Shown here: positions 1-7,395 of the stretch, one piece after another
Position numbering within the stretch: position 1 is the stretch's first letter
How the letters are laid out: each line of letters opens with the position of its first letter
Source of the DNA: an uncultured Actinomycetes bacterium
GTDB lineage: Bacteria > Actinomycetota > Actinomycetes > Nanopelagicales > Nanopelagicaceae
Assembly: GCA_903873185.1 (NCBI GenBank)
Contig: CAIQNN010000007.1
Span: 20,549-84,548 of the forward strand
Length of the DNA stretch: 64,000 nt
Reading direction: 5' to 3'
Notes under the pieces: generated by a model
What the model was told of the DNA's origin: nothing
Databases searched by the model: none
The model's input: only the letters and a program-made list of their open reading frames with translations
Program-made: the position numbers and the translations under genes

Positions 1-264
1 TTCTGGCATTGGATCTACCCCATCCATAACATCAGTCAGGTGCTTTTGAATAAATTTCTTAGGATTTAAATCGGTGACCTGAAGATCTTCATAGCCAGGA
101 CCGAGATTGGATCTAAGTTCAGCCGTGGCTCGTTGCGATATCCCGCGTAACTTCTTGAGGAATTTCGCGGCTTCAACAGCAAAGTGCGGCAGCTTGTCCG
201 GACCGATCAAGATCATGGCCAAAACCGCGAGCGTTAAGAACTTCTCAGCGCCGATATTAAACAT
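1..264 (-). CDS. tatB: Sec-independent translocase subunit TatB (3' end outside window)
   Basis: Twin-arginine translocase component that, with TatC, recognises folded substrates bearing RR signal peptides. The 88 residues present start MFNIGAEKF, run into a short membrane helix (about residues 8-20, with the conserved IGPDKLP turn) and then an amphipathic, Lys/Arg-rich helix, the TatA/B layout. The IGPDKLP sequence and position beside htrA favour TatB over TatA; M. tuberculosis has the same htrA-tatB order. The ATG at 264 has a -10-like TACGCT six bases upstream and no Shine-Dalgarno, so it is probably translated leaderless. The reading frame is open to the window edge, so the C-terminal tail is missing. 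Confidence 0.88.
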   Translation of the reverse strand, partial: MFNIGAEKFLTLAVLAMILIGPDKLPHFAVEAAKFLKKLRGISQRATAELRSNLGPGYEDLQVTDLNPKKFIQKHLTDVMDGVDPMPE

Positions 265-270
265 AGGTAG

Positions 271-276
271 AGCGTA
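271..276 (-). promoter_or_regulatory. -10 element of tatB, leaderless start
   Basis: TACGCT on the minus strand ends six bases before the tatB ATG. No Shine-Dalgarno is present. No convincing -35 is visible at normal spacing. Confidence 0.5.
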
Positions 277-287
277 GCCCGTATCAG

Positions 288-1487
288 CTATTGCTTGGCA
301 ATCAGCGTGAGCGAGACGGTCTTTGCCACCCCGGCACGTAGATATTTCAAGGAAACGGTATCTCCGACGCTAAGGGATCTAATAGCAACAATAAGTTCAT
401 CAGAGTTATTTATTGCCTTGCCATTGAAGGAAACAATGACATCCCCCGCCTTCATGCCAGCCTTTTCCGCAGGACCACCGGCCAAGATTGCCGTGGCGGT
501 ATCGGCTACTTTTGCACCGGTCCCCGTAAACGAGTTGTCGAGAGAGAGCCCAATGATTGGGTGGGTGGCCACGCCGCTCTTTATTAATTGGTCAGCTGTT
601 TTCTTTGCTTGATTAATAGGGATGGCAAAACCAAGTCCGATAGAGCCGGCCTGGCCGGATGAAGAGCTTCCGAGTGAAGCAATTGCGGAGTTCACTCCGA
701 TAACCGCACCGGCGGAATCAACCAATGGGCCACCCGAATTACCTGGGTTAATTGCGGCATCAGTCTGAAGGGCATTAATAAAGGAGCTTTCACCAGTTCC
801 AGAGCCTGCAGTGACGGCGCGATCTTTCGCGCTAATAATTCCAGAGGTGACCGTTCCGGATAACCCCAGTGGCGATCCAATCGCAATCACTGCATCGCCG
901 ACCCGGACCTCATCGCTATTGCCTAGCGAGAGCGCGGGCGCATTAGTTACCTCAATTTTTAGAACCGCTAAGTCGTATGCCGCGTCGCGCCCAATAATCT
1001 TTGCTGGATAACTCTTACCGTCTTGCAGATTTACTGAAATAGTTCCATTTCCAGTTACTGCTGCTTCAATCACATGGTTGTTGGTAAGAATGTAACCGTT
1101 ACTCTGAATGAAGAAACCAGATCCGGTGTCGCCCCCATTTGAACTCTGAACTGAAACTGAAACTACGGAAGGTGAAACCCGGGCTGCAATCCCCGCGATT
1201 GAATTAGGTTGGCGTTCAATATTGGAGTGCAAAGAAACTAAATTGCTGGATCCAGCGGAGAGGTTAATTGAACGTCCTATGACAGAACCTAGAACTCCGG
1301 CTACCAGCGCCATTAAAAGCGCAATGCCGAGGCCGATACTGGCGCGCTTTGGGTGACTTGAACTGGAAGGCTCCTGAACAGGTAGTGGAAGCGGCGCTAG
1401 AAAATTGGAAGGGTTAGGTTGCGGCGAGGACCACCACGGAAATTCAGAGGATGGTTTGGGGGCTGGGTTCGGCTGATCAGTGCTCAA
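288..1487 (-). CDS. htrA: Membrane-anchored HtrA/DegP-type serine protease with PDZ domain
   Basis: Extracytoplasmic protein-quality-control protease. The 399 residues comprise a Pro/Ser-rich cytoplasmic N-terminus, one membrane helix (about 51-70), a trypsin-like domain with His138 (NNHVI), Asp172 (YDLAVL) and Ser251 (GNSGGP), and one C-terminal PDZ domain (about 305-395). The catalytic triad is intact. The start is a TTG preceded by a strong GAGGGAGAG ribosome-binding site. The gene sits between an O-methyltransferase and tatB as in mycobacteria, but the sigE/anti-sigma pair found there in M. tuberculosis is absent. A possible stress promoter lies in the 104-base upstream gap. Confidence 0.93.
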   Translation of the reverse strand: MSTDQPNPAPKPSSEFPWWSSPQPNPSNFLAPLPLPVQEPSSSSHPKRASIGLGIALLMALVAGVLGSVIGRSINLSAGSSNLVSLHSNIERQPNSIAGIAARVSPSVVSVSVQSSNGGDTGSGFFIQSNGYILTNNHVIEAAVTGNGTISVNLQDGKSYPAKIIGRDAAYDLAVLKIEVTNAPALSLGNSDEVRVGDAVIAIGSPLGLSGTVTSGIISAKDRAVTAGSGTGESSFINALQTDAAINPGNSGGPLVDSAGAVIGVNSAIASLGSSSSGQAGSIGLGFAIPINQAKKTADQLIKSGVATHPIIGLSLDNSFTGTGAKVADTATAILAGGPAEKAGMKAGDVIVSFNGKAINNSDELIVAIRSLSVGDTVSLKYLRAGVAKTVSLTLIAKQ

Positions 1488-1508
1488 TCTCTCTCCCTCA
1501 ATAAATAA

Positions 1509-1534
1509 CTAAAGACTAAAAATACTATCTTTAG
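1509..1534 (-). promoter_or_regulatory. Inverted repeat over putative htrA promoter
   Basis: The arms CTAAAGA and TCTTTAG flank 12 bases. On the minus strand the loop contains TAGTAT, a good -10 hexamer for htrA. The arrangement looks like an operator covering the promoter; no regulator can be named from sequence. Confidence 0.4.
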
Positions 1535-1591
1535 AGGTTAAGCCTAATAAGGTATGAGAAAACGCCAAATTATGGCTTAAAATTCGGTGCT

Positions 1592-2239
1592 TTAGCCCAC
1601 CTTTGTGGCGACCAAGACCCCTGCCCCAACTGGAAGCAGGCTGGAATGCCAGCGCAGATCTTCCTTGATGGCACGAACAACATCGCGCCGGGAGATAGAG
1701 TCGAAATCTCTTTGGGTTGGATCTGCAACTTTCCCACCGCTTAAGACTTCATCGATCACCAAGGTACCCCGAGGGCTTAATAATCTATAACTTTCTTGAA
1801 CAACATCGAAGAGATCCTGGGCGGGGCGAACGACCATCAGGTCATAATTCTTATCGGCTAATTTTCCAACTACATCGATGACATTTCCCGTAATAAGCCG
1901 AAATCGCTGCGCCGAAATTCCGGACTCTTCAAAAACTTTTCGAGCAATGCCACTGTGTTCGCGCTCAGTATCAATTGAGGTGAAAGTGCCATCGGCTGGC
2001 AAACCTTGAAAGATCCAAAGACCGCTCACTCCCGAACCAGTCCCAATTTCTACGACGGACTTCGCGCGAACTGAATAGGTTATAAATTTTAGAAGCGCGC
2101 AAACAGCAGGACTCGGATCAGTCGCCCCAACTTCTGCCCCGTTGTTTCTAGCTTGCTGCATAAAAATATCTTCGTGTGGGTAAATCTCAGCGAACGCTGA
2201 CATATCTCCTCGAGGTGCGCCTTGTGGCGAAATCGTCAT
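1592..2239 (-). CDS. O-methyltransferase, class I SAM-dependent (COG4122 type)
   Basis: Predicted SAM-dependent O-methyltransferase of about 215 residues, related to caffeoyl-CoA/catechol O-methyltransferases. The SAM-binding loop VVEIGTGSGVSG is at about residues 62-73, followed by an acidic SIDTE strand end. The natural substrate is unknown. The start is taken as the ATG at 2239, because it overlaps the pepA stop in an ATGA junction; an in-frame start five codons upstream is possible. It is probably co-transcribed with pepA, and the gene order methyltransferase-htrA-tatB is conserved in mycobacteria. Confidence 0.85.
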   Translation of the reverse strand: MTISPQGAPRGDMSAFAEIYPHEDIFMQQARNNGAEVGATDPSPAVCALLKFITYSVRAKSVVEIGTGSGVSGLWIFQGLPADGTFTSIDTEREHSGIARKVFEESGISAQRFRLITGNVIDVVGKLADKNYDLMVVRPAQDLFDVVQESYRLLSPRGTLVIDEVLSGGKVADPTQRDFDSISRRDVVRAIKEDLRWHSSLLPVGAGVLVATKVG

Positions 2240-3780
2240 AGCGTTGCAATCCAATCGATTAGCAGGCGAACACCGAACCCAGTTCCACCTTTTGGATTCT
2301 CTCCGGCATCAGAATCGGAGCGGCCAGTACCTGCGATATCCAGGTGAACCCAGTTACTTTTCTCGGCAAAGTATTCCAGGAAGAGCGCGGCAGTAATAGA
2401 GCCACCGCTAAAGTGTTTCTTATCGGCGGTGTGATTAAGGTCAGCAACTTCACTTTGAAGTGCCGGACGGTATTCCGCTACCAATGGCAGTTGCCAAACC
2501 CGGTCACCAATGCGTTCGCCGATAGCGTTCAATGTGGCCGCCAACTCATTATTTCGACTGTACATTGCCGCGTATTGGCGACCAAGTCCAAGAGTGGCCG
2601 AACCGGTAAGCGTGGCAACATCAATTAGATAATCAGGTTTTAAGTTGCGATTGGCATAGGCCAAGCCATCAGCCAAAACCAATCGACCTTCGGCATCAGT
2701 ATCAATAATTTCGACAGTGGTGCCACCGTATTGAGTAATTACATCAGAGGGGCGCTGCGATGTCGCGGATAACAAATTCTCAGCGCACATTAATAGTGCA
2801 GTAACTCGAACTTTAGGTGCAATCTCTGGCATTGCCGTGACTACTGACAGTACGGCTGCCGCTCCCGCCATATCGCTCTTCATTGCGATCATGAATTCAT
2901 AAGGCCGTTTTAATGAAACCCCGCCAGTATCAAAGGTAATTCCCTTTCCCACCAAAACCACATGCGGCCAATTTTTTGAACCAGCGGGTGCATATGAAAC
3001 TTTTATAAAGCGCGGACCAGGATTTGGAGAGGAATTGCCAACCGCCCTAAGGCCGCCAAACTCGGCGAGCGCACTACCGCTGAGAACCTCGATTGAAAGA
3101 TCCTTACTTTTGGTAGCAGCAATTTGAGATTTAGCTTGTGCCGCCATCCATGCTGGGTTCTTAATATTTGAAGTGGTATGAATTAAGTCCCGCGCCCGCC
3201 ATACCGCGCTGGCCAAAGTTGCGGCGTATTCGACCTCTGAAATTAAATTTGGCGGCACCAGAAATGTCACGGGCTTTGCCATCGAACTTGTCTTCATGGT
3301 CCATGTGTAGTTCGAGAGTGAAAGGGCAACCAAGTGCGCTACTGCGGCCTCCTCATCTGCAACAGTCGGCCTCTTTCGCTGGCTCAGAGTTGAGATGAGA
3401 ATGGTTTTCCCAGAGTTCTTAACTTTTCGACCGAAGGCAGCTCCTGAACGGCGAAACTCTTCGCGGCTACCAGAACCAACTCCCACTAAATAAATTCGCG
3501 TTAGAGAACTCTCCGCTTGCTTCACTGGTAGCTCGATGATCTCCCCCGCTTTTGCCGTGAAGTCGGGCCAGGAATCAAATTCCGAGGCGAGTTTGCGATC
3601 CACATGAGTTTCCAGCGCCGTTAAAATCGCACTCTTAAAAAGCTTAGGGCCAGATTCGGATTGGCCGACCGCGAAAACTGCGGCATCGATTCCCTTCAAG
3701 TACCTAACTAATGTGGAATTGTTCAACGTACCCACCGGAAGCGGTGTTAGATAGGACTTGATGGTGGGCCGGTAATTCAT
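2236..3780 (-). CDS. pepA: Leucyl aminopeptidase (M17 family)
   Basis: Cytosolic two-metal aminopeptidase that removes N-terminal residues during peptide turnover. The product is 514 residues, typical for the family. The C-terminal catalytic domain carries the metal and active-site motifs: VGKGITFDTGG, the MKSDMAGAA segment and the NTDAEGR-type signature (here DTDAEGRLVLAD). The ATG at 3780 is preferred over an upstream in-frame extension because TAGCGT lies seven bases before it, consistent with leaderless translation. It diverges from nhaA, leaving only about 30 bases between the starts. Confidence 0.95.
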   Translation of the reverse strand: MNYRPTIKSYLTPLPVGTLNNSTLVRYLKGIDAAVFAVGQSESGPKLFKSAILTALETHVDRKLASEFDSWPDFTAKAGEIIELPVKQAESSLTRIYLVGVGSGSREEFRRSGAAFGRKVKNSGKTILISTLSQRKRPTVADEEAAVAHLVALSLSNYTWTMKTSSMAKPVTFLVPPNLISEVEYAATLASAVWRARDLIHTTSNIKNPAWMAAQAKSQIAATKSKDLSIEVLSGSALAEFGGLRAVGNSSPNPGPRFIKVSYAPAGSKNWPHVVLVGKGITFDTGGVSLKRPYEFMIAMKSDMAGAAAVLSVVTAMPEIAPKVRVTALLMCAENLLSATSQRPSDVITQYGGTTVEIIDTDAEGRLVLADGLAYANRNLKPDYLIDVATLTGSATLGLGRQYAAMYSRNNELAATLNAIGERIGDRVWQLPLVAEYRPALQSEVADLNHTADKKHFSGGSITAALFLEYFAEKSNWVHLDIAGTGRSDSDAGENPKGGTGFGVRLLIDWIATL

Positions 3781-3787
3781 ATGGCTG

Positions 3788-3793
3788 ACGCTA
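3788..3793 (-). promoter_or_regulatory. -10 element of pepA, leaderless start
   Basis: TAGCGT on the minus strand, seven bases before the pepA ATG at 3780. The same hexamer is used before dapD. Confidence 0.5.
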
Positions 3794-3812
3794 ACGAATG
3801 AAGGAGAGTTCT

Positions 3813-4919
3813 GTGAAGTCGAGAGGTGGCGTGGCGAAGTTTCTAAAGAATGAGCGCGCATCCGCCATCCTTTTACTTCCAGTAGCGCTCTTAAGCTTGC
3901 TTTTGGCACAGCTGCACCAACTAAATTTCTTTAGCCACTCGCTTTCGGCAATTGGCCAACAAATGTCGGTTCGAGAATGGGTTTCTGCTGGACCACTTGT
4001 AATTTTTTTCTACGTTGCGGGTTTGGAGCTTCGGCGCGAATTAATCTCGGGTGGCAATAAGCGAGCTGCCATACTTCCGCCGGTCGGCGCCGCGCTGCTT
4101 GGTATGACAATCCCTGCCCTGCTCTACTTTTTTGGGGCCCATACATTTGGCGCGAATCCCGCAGCATGGGGGGTGCCAATGGCAACCGATCTACCCTTTG
4201 CGCTCGCGGTATTGACTCTCATTGGGGGGCGCGGTTTCCTGCGCCTTCGAACTTTTATCTTGGTGCTAGCAATTGCCGATGATGTCGGATCCATCGCCGT
4301 GATCGGGCTTAAATATCACTACCATTTCGCATTACTTCCTTTTATATTGGCGCTAATTTCAATTGGGCTGGCTTGGAGTGTTCAACGGATAAAACACTTT
4401 GGCGCATTAGCGATCTTTCCCGCCGTAATCGGCTGGGGATTCTTTCTCGCCTGCGGCATTCACCCAACGGTTTATGGCGTCCTCTTGGGGGTAAGCACCA
4501 CGAGTAAAAATATTCAAGGTGCCCTGCGCCGCTGGGAGCCGATTTCCAGTTTCGTAGCGATTCCATTATTTCTTTTCGCCGCGCTTGCAATTGAATTGAA
4601 TTGGCCGGCTAACTCTCGGCTTGGAAAGTTGATCACGCTTTTAGTTTTAGCACGCCTCTTGGGTAAACCACTGGGGATCGCGCTCGGAGCCCAAATCGCA
4701 GCAAAATTATTTAAGGTTGAGCTTCAACTTTCAAAATCAGCGCTATGGCTGGCGGGCGGGCTTGGGACTTTAGGATTCTCAGTTTCACTGCTTTTTGCCG
4801 AATTAAGTTTGAACGGCGCCGATCAACAAGCAGCCGTAATTGCAATATTTCTGACCTTGCCGTTAGCCCTGCTGGGGCTTGGGAGTTACTACTTTTTTAC
4901 GAGAGCGACCGCCGCCTGA
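3813..4919 (+). CDS. nhaA: Na+/H+ antiporter NhaA
   Basis: Inner-membrane sodium/proton exchanger for pH and Na+ homeostasis. The product of 368 residues has about a dozen hydrophobic segments. The ion-site acidic residues are visible: Asp126 in ATDLPFAL, and the Asp156-Asp157 pair in AIADDVGS, equivalent to Asp133 and Asp163/164 of E. coli NhaA. The start is a GTG six to seven bases after AAGGAGAG; an in-frame ATG lies 15 bases upstream without such a site. It is divergent from pepA. Its 3' end overlaps the convergent DUF3117 gene by 31 bases. Confidence 0.94.
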   Translation: MKSRGGVAKFLKNERASAILLLPVALLSLLLAQLHQLNFFSHSLSAIGQQMSVREWVSAGPLVIFFYVAGLELRRELISGGNKRAAILPPVGAALLGMTIPALLYFFGAHTFGANPAAWGVPMATDLPFALAVLTLIGGRGFLRLRTFILVLAIADDVGSIAVIGLKYHYHFALLPFILALISIGLAWSVQRIKHFGALAIFPAVIGWGFFLACGIHPTVYGVLLGVSTTSKNIQGALRRWEPISSFVAIPLFLFAALAIELNWPANSRLGKLITLLVLARLLGKPLGIALGAQIAAKLFKVELQLSKSALWLAGGLGTLGFSVSLLFAELSLNGADQQAAVIAIFLTLPLALLGLGSYYFFTRATAA

Positions 4920-5068
4920 AGGGCATTTCCTAAATTAGTAGCCTCTTCGACATTGAGTTCAACAACCAATCGGCCGCCACCTTCTAGTGGAATTCGCATA
5001 ACCAAACTTCTAGCTTCCTTGGTTACTTCCATCGGTCCATCGCCAGTACGTGGTTTCATGGCTGCCAT
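4889..5068 (-). CDS. DUF3117 family small protein
   Basis: A 59-residue protein beginning MAAMKPRTGDGPMEVTK and continuing with GGGRLVVEL and a short C-terminal helix. This matches the DUF3117 family, a highly conserved actinobacterial protein of unknown function. A GGGAG ribosome-binding site precedes the ATG at 5068. It ends inside nhaA on the opposite strand. In M. tuberculosis the DUF3117 gene (Rv1211) lies in the same general neighbourhood as the LOG-family and dapD genes, as here. It may be the last gene of the 6.4-4.9 kb minus-strand group. Confidence 0.88.
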   Translation of the reverse strand: MAAMKPRTGDGPMEVTKEARSLVMRIPLEGGGRLVVELNVEEATNLGNALQAAVALVKK

Positions 5069-5173
5069 ATTTCGACTCCCTTGATCTCGTCTGGGCGACT
5101 AAGCCTCGCCATTAAATTGCAGAGGAGAAGTATCTCGCATCCATGGGGCAGGTGGGAAATCGGCTAACGAGGC

Positions 5174-5422
5174 TCAATTACTTGGGTCTAAGGCTGCCAA
5201 CAGCCGAGTTTTGGCAATTGTGATCAGGGAAAGCACCGCTCGTTCTGGAACTCCGAGCAGATTGGCGATTGCCATTGCATCGTGACCCTTTAAATAGTGG
5301 AGGGAGAGGATGATGCGCTCCTCCTCTGGCAGGCTCGCAATGAGCTCGGAGAGGGATTTTTCTGCCACAGAGGGCAGATTACTAGTCAGGACTGAGAATA
5401 AAGCGTCAATTATTTGTCGCAA
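5174..5422 (-). CDS. Sigma-70 region 4-like helix-turn-helix protein (standalone)
   Basis: A small protein of up to 82 residues. Residues 24-78 look like sigma-factor region 4: LPEEERIILSLHYLKG, then AIANLLGVPERAV as a helix-turn-helix, then a terminal helix KTRLLAAL. There is no region 2, so it cannot be a complete sigma factor. The start is uncertain: the TTG at 5422 overlaps the preceding SRPBCC gene by 17 bases and no clear ribosome-binding site is present. Possible roles include a stand-alone DNA-binding regulator or a sigma-derived RNA-polymerase partner; neither is demonstrated. Confidence 0.65.
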   Translation of the reverse strand: MRQIIDALFSVLTSNLPSVAEKSLSELIASLPEEERIILSLHYLKGHDAMAIANLLGVPERAVLSLITIAKTRLLAALDPSN

Positions 5423-5888
5423 TTACCAGCCGGCGCAGGCGCCGGAGTGAAATATGAACCCCAGCCAAGATTCCTGGCCGTACCAACAACAAAATGGGCC
5501 AGGGTGCTTCGATTCGCTCAAACCAGTGAAAACGAATCGCGCCATCGATCGGTTCGAGCCTAAATGTGCCGAGCCCTTTGATAATTCGACCAACATGGTC
5601 AACCTCGCAAAAGAGGGGCGGCTGCCACTTCGTTACGACCATCTCGTCCAATAGTCCGAGCTTTGCGCTGGCAAATTTCTTGGCGAATAACCCGGTTAGC
5701 GCCGATATTTTGATTCCGACACCGTTTTCTCGCCCACCTTCAAGATCGCTCCAAACTTTGGTTTGGAACATCCAATCAGATTGACCCTCCCAATCGACTA
5801 GATACTCCCATACCCGCTCAACCGACAGCTCTCGATCTGGAGCTTTGATATCGAGCGTCACGCTAAATTCATTGACCCGAAACTTCAA
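5406..5888 (-). CDS. SRPBCC/START-type ligand-binding domain protein
   Basis: About 160 residues with the pattern of the polyketide-cyclase/SRPBCC superfamily. The N-terminal strand is followed by VERVWEYLVDWEGQSDWM and a later beta-rich segment ending in IRFHWFERIEAPWP, plus a C-terminal helix. Ligand and function are unknown. The start chosen is the TTG at 5888, which overlaps the stop of the LOG gene as TTGA; another TTG at 5909 is in frame. It lies in a tightly packed minus-strand group with the LOG hydrolase and the sigma-4-like protein. Confidence 0.72.
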   Translation of the reverse strand: MKFRVNEFSVTLDIKAPDRELSVERVWEYLVDWEGQSDWMFQTKVWSDLEGGRENGVGIKISALTGLFAKKFASAKLGLLDEMVVTKWQPPLFCEVDHVGRIIKGLGTFRLEPIDGAIRFHWFERIEAPWPILLLVRPGILAGVHISLRRLRRLVIATNN

Positions 5889-6442
5889 TTTGAACTTTCT
5901 GGCGAACAAGCCGAAACCGCGGAAGTTACATCAGTACACCAAGCAACGAGTTCGTTCTGACCCGGCTTCATAAAACCCAAATCTTGAAGATGCACTAACG
6001 AGGCTTTCAAGGGTGTGTAAACATCAAAAGGATCGCAAACCACTACCGGCTTCGAGTGAAATCCAAGATATCGACCGACCCAAATTTCAAAGAACTCTTC
6101 AAGGGTTCCGATTCCACCGGGCAGGGCAATGAAAGCATCGCTCATTGTTTCGATCTGGCCTTTGCGTTCTCTCATATCACTCACAACCAAAAGCTCTGAA
6201 GAACCCTCATCGGCGAATTCAACCGAAATTAATTTTTCCGGAATAACACCAAAAGTAGCGGCCCCGTTTTCTCGAGCACCTTGAGCCACGGCTCCCATCA
6301 TTGAAGTCTTGCCGCCGCCCCAGACTAAATCAAAGCCAGCATTGGCAATTGCTACACCCAATTCAAAGGCTAAATCCAAATATTTCTGATCAAGTGTCGG
6401 CGACGATGCGCAATAAACCGCGATCCGAGGTTTGGTGGTCAT
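5885..6442 (-). CDS. LOG/TIGR00730-family nucleotide phosphoribohydrolase
   Basis: Predicted Rossmann-fold hydrolase of 185 residues, related to cytokinin riboside 5'-monophosphate phosphoribohydrolase (LOG). It has the GGGK segment at 42-45 and the catalytic signature PGGIGTLEE at 108-116. Bacterial members cleave AMP-like nucleotides to base plus ribose-5-phosphate, but cellular roles are often unclear. The start at 6442 is chosen because TAGAAT lies exactly seven bases upstream, fitting a leaderless mRNA; an ATG nine bases further up would fall inside that element. It is divergent from dapD. Confidence 0.88.
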   Translation of the reverse strand: MTTKPRIAVYCASSPTLDQKYLDLAFELGVAIANAGFDLVWGGGKTSMMGAVAQGARENGAATFGVIPEKLISVEFADEGSSELLVVSDMRERKGQIETMSDAFIALPGGIGTLEEFFEIWVGRYLGFHSKPVVVCDPFDVYTPLKASLVHLQDLGFMKPGQNELVAWCTDVTSAVSACSPESSN

Positions 6443-6449
6443 ATCCGCC

Positions 6450-6455
6450 ATTCTA
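6450..6455 (-). promoter_or_regulatory. -10 element of the LOG gene, leaderless start
   Basis: TAGAAT on the minus strand, seven bases before the ATG at 6442. It lies only ten bases from the oppositely oriented dapD -10. Confidence 0.55.
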
Positions 6456-6465
6456 GAGACTTTGG

Positions 6466-6471
6466 TAGCGT
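6466..6471 (+). promoter_or_regulatory. -10 element of dapD, leaderless start
   Basis: TAGCGT six bases before the dapD ATG at 6478, with no ribosome-binding site. Confidence 0.5.
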
Positions 6472-6477
6472 TGGCGC

Positions 6478-7395
6478 ATGACGCAAGCATTTGGATTTGG
6501 GGTTGCCACCATCGCAGCTGATGGCTCGATTCTTGACACCTATTTTTTCCAATTGGGCCTTGGCCACTTGGCGGAACAAAGTGCACCAAATCTTGGTGAA
6601 TTCTTAAGTCCAGATTCGGCTCGAGAAGTCACAAAGGAATTGGTTGCAATAGAGATCAATTTAAGTGCCGCGCCACAGTCCGTTCCAGATGCCTACCTGC
6701 GATTGCATTTGCTCTCACATCGTTTTGTGGTGCCTCACGGCTTAGATTTATCAGGAATTTTCGGGATATTAAATAATGTGGCTTGGACCTCCGCGGGTCC
6801 CTGCCTGCTAAGTACGTTTAATGAGATCGCGCCGCGCCTGCGCCAGAAGCTGGGCCAGTTAACTATTTTCTCGGTCGATAAATTCCCGCGAATGGTTGAT
6901 TATGTAATCCCTAGCGGCGTTCGAATCGCCGATGCCGACCGGGTGCGCTTAGGTGCATATCTCGCTTCGGGCACAACCGTCATGCACGAAGGCTTCGTAA
7001 ATTTCAATGCCGGAACCATGGGCAAATCAATGGTCGAAGGTCGAATCAGCGCCGGCGTGATCGTTGGTGATGGCAGCGATATCGGAGGTGGCGCCTCGAT
7101 TATGGGAACCCTAAGTGGTGGTGGCACAACCGTAATCTCCATCGGAGAGCGCTCATTGCTCGGTGCTAATTCTGGTCTTGGTATTTCATTGGGTGATGAC
7201 TGTGTTGTGGAATCTGGACTCTATTTAACAGCCGGCTCAAAAGTTTCACTTCCTGATGGCAGTTCGGTTAAGGCCAGGGATCTTTCGGGAGCAAACAACT
7301 TGCTCTTTCGCCGAAACTCCCAAACTGGCGGGATCGAAGCACTTCCTAAGATTGGAAGTTGGGGCGGCTTAAATTCGATTCTTCATTCGAACTAA
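6478..7395 (+). CDS. dapD: Tetrahydrodipicolinate N-succinyltransferase
   Basis: Succinylates 2,3,4,5-tetrahydropyridine-2,6-dicarboxylate in the lysine/diaminopimelate pathway. The 305 residues show an N-terminal alpha/beta part, then a left-handed beta-helix with hexapeptide repeats (VIVGDGSDIGGGASIMGTL and following). The conserved HEGFVNFNAGTMG segment is present. This is the longer actinobacterial type. Its stop overlaps the convergent SpoIID-like gene by four bases. Confidence 0.94.
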   Translation: MTQAFGFGVATIAADGSILDTYFFQLGLGHLAEQSAPNLGEFLSPDSAREVTKELVAIEINLSAAPQSVPDAYLRLHLLSHRFVVPHGLDLSGIFGILNNVAWTSAGPCLLSTFNEIAPRLRQKLGQLTIFSVDKFPRMVDYVIPSGVRIADADRVRLGAYLASGTTVMHEGFVNFNAGTMGKSMVEGRISAGVIVGDGSDIGGGASIMGTLSGGGTTVISIGERSLLGANSGLGISLGDDCVVESGLYLTAGSKVSLPDGSSVKARDLSGANNLLFRRNSQTGGIEALPKIGSWGGLNSILHSN

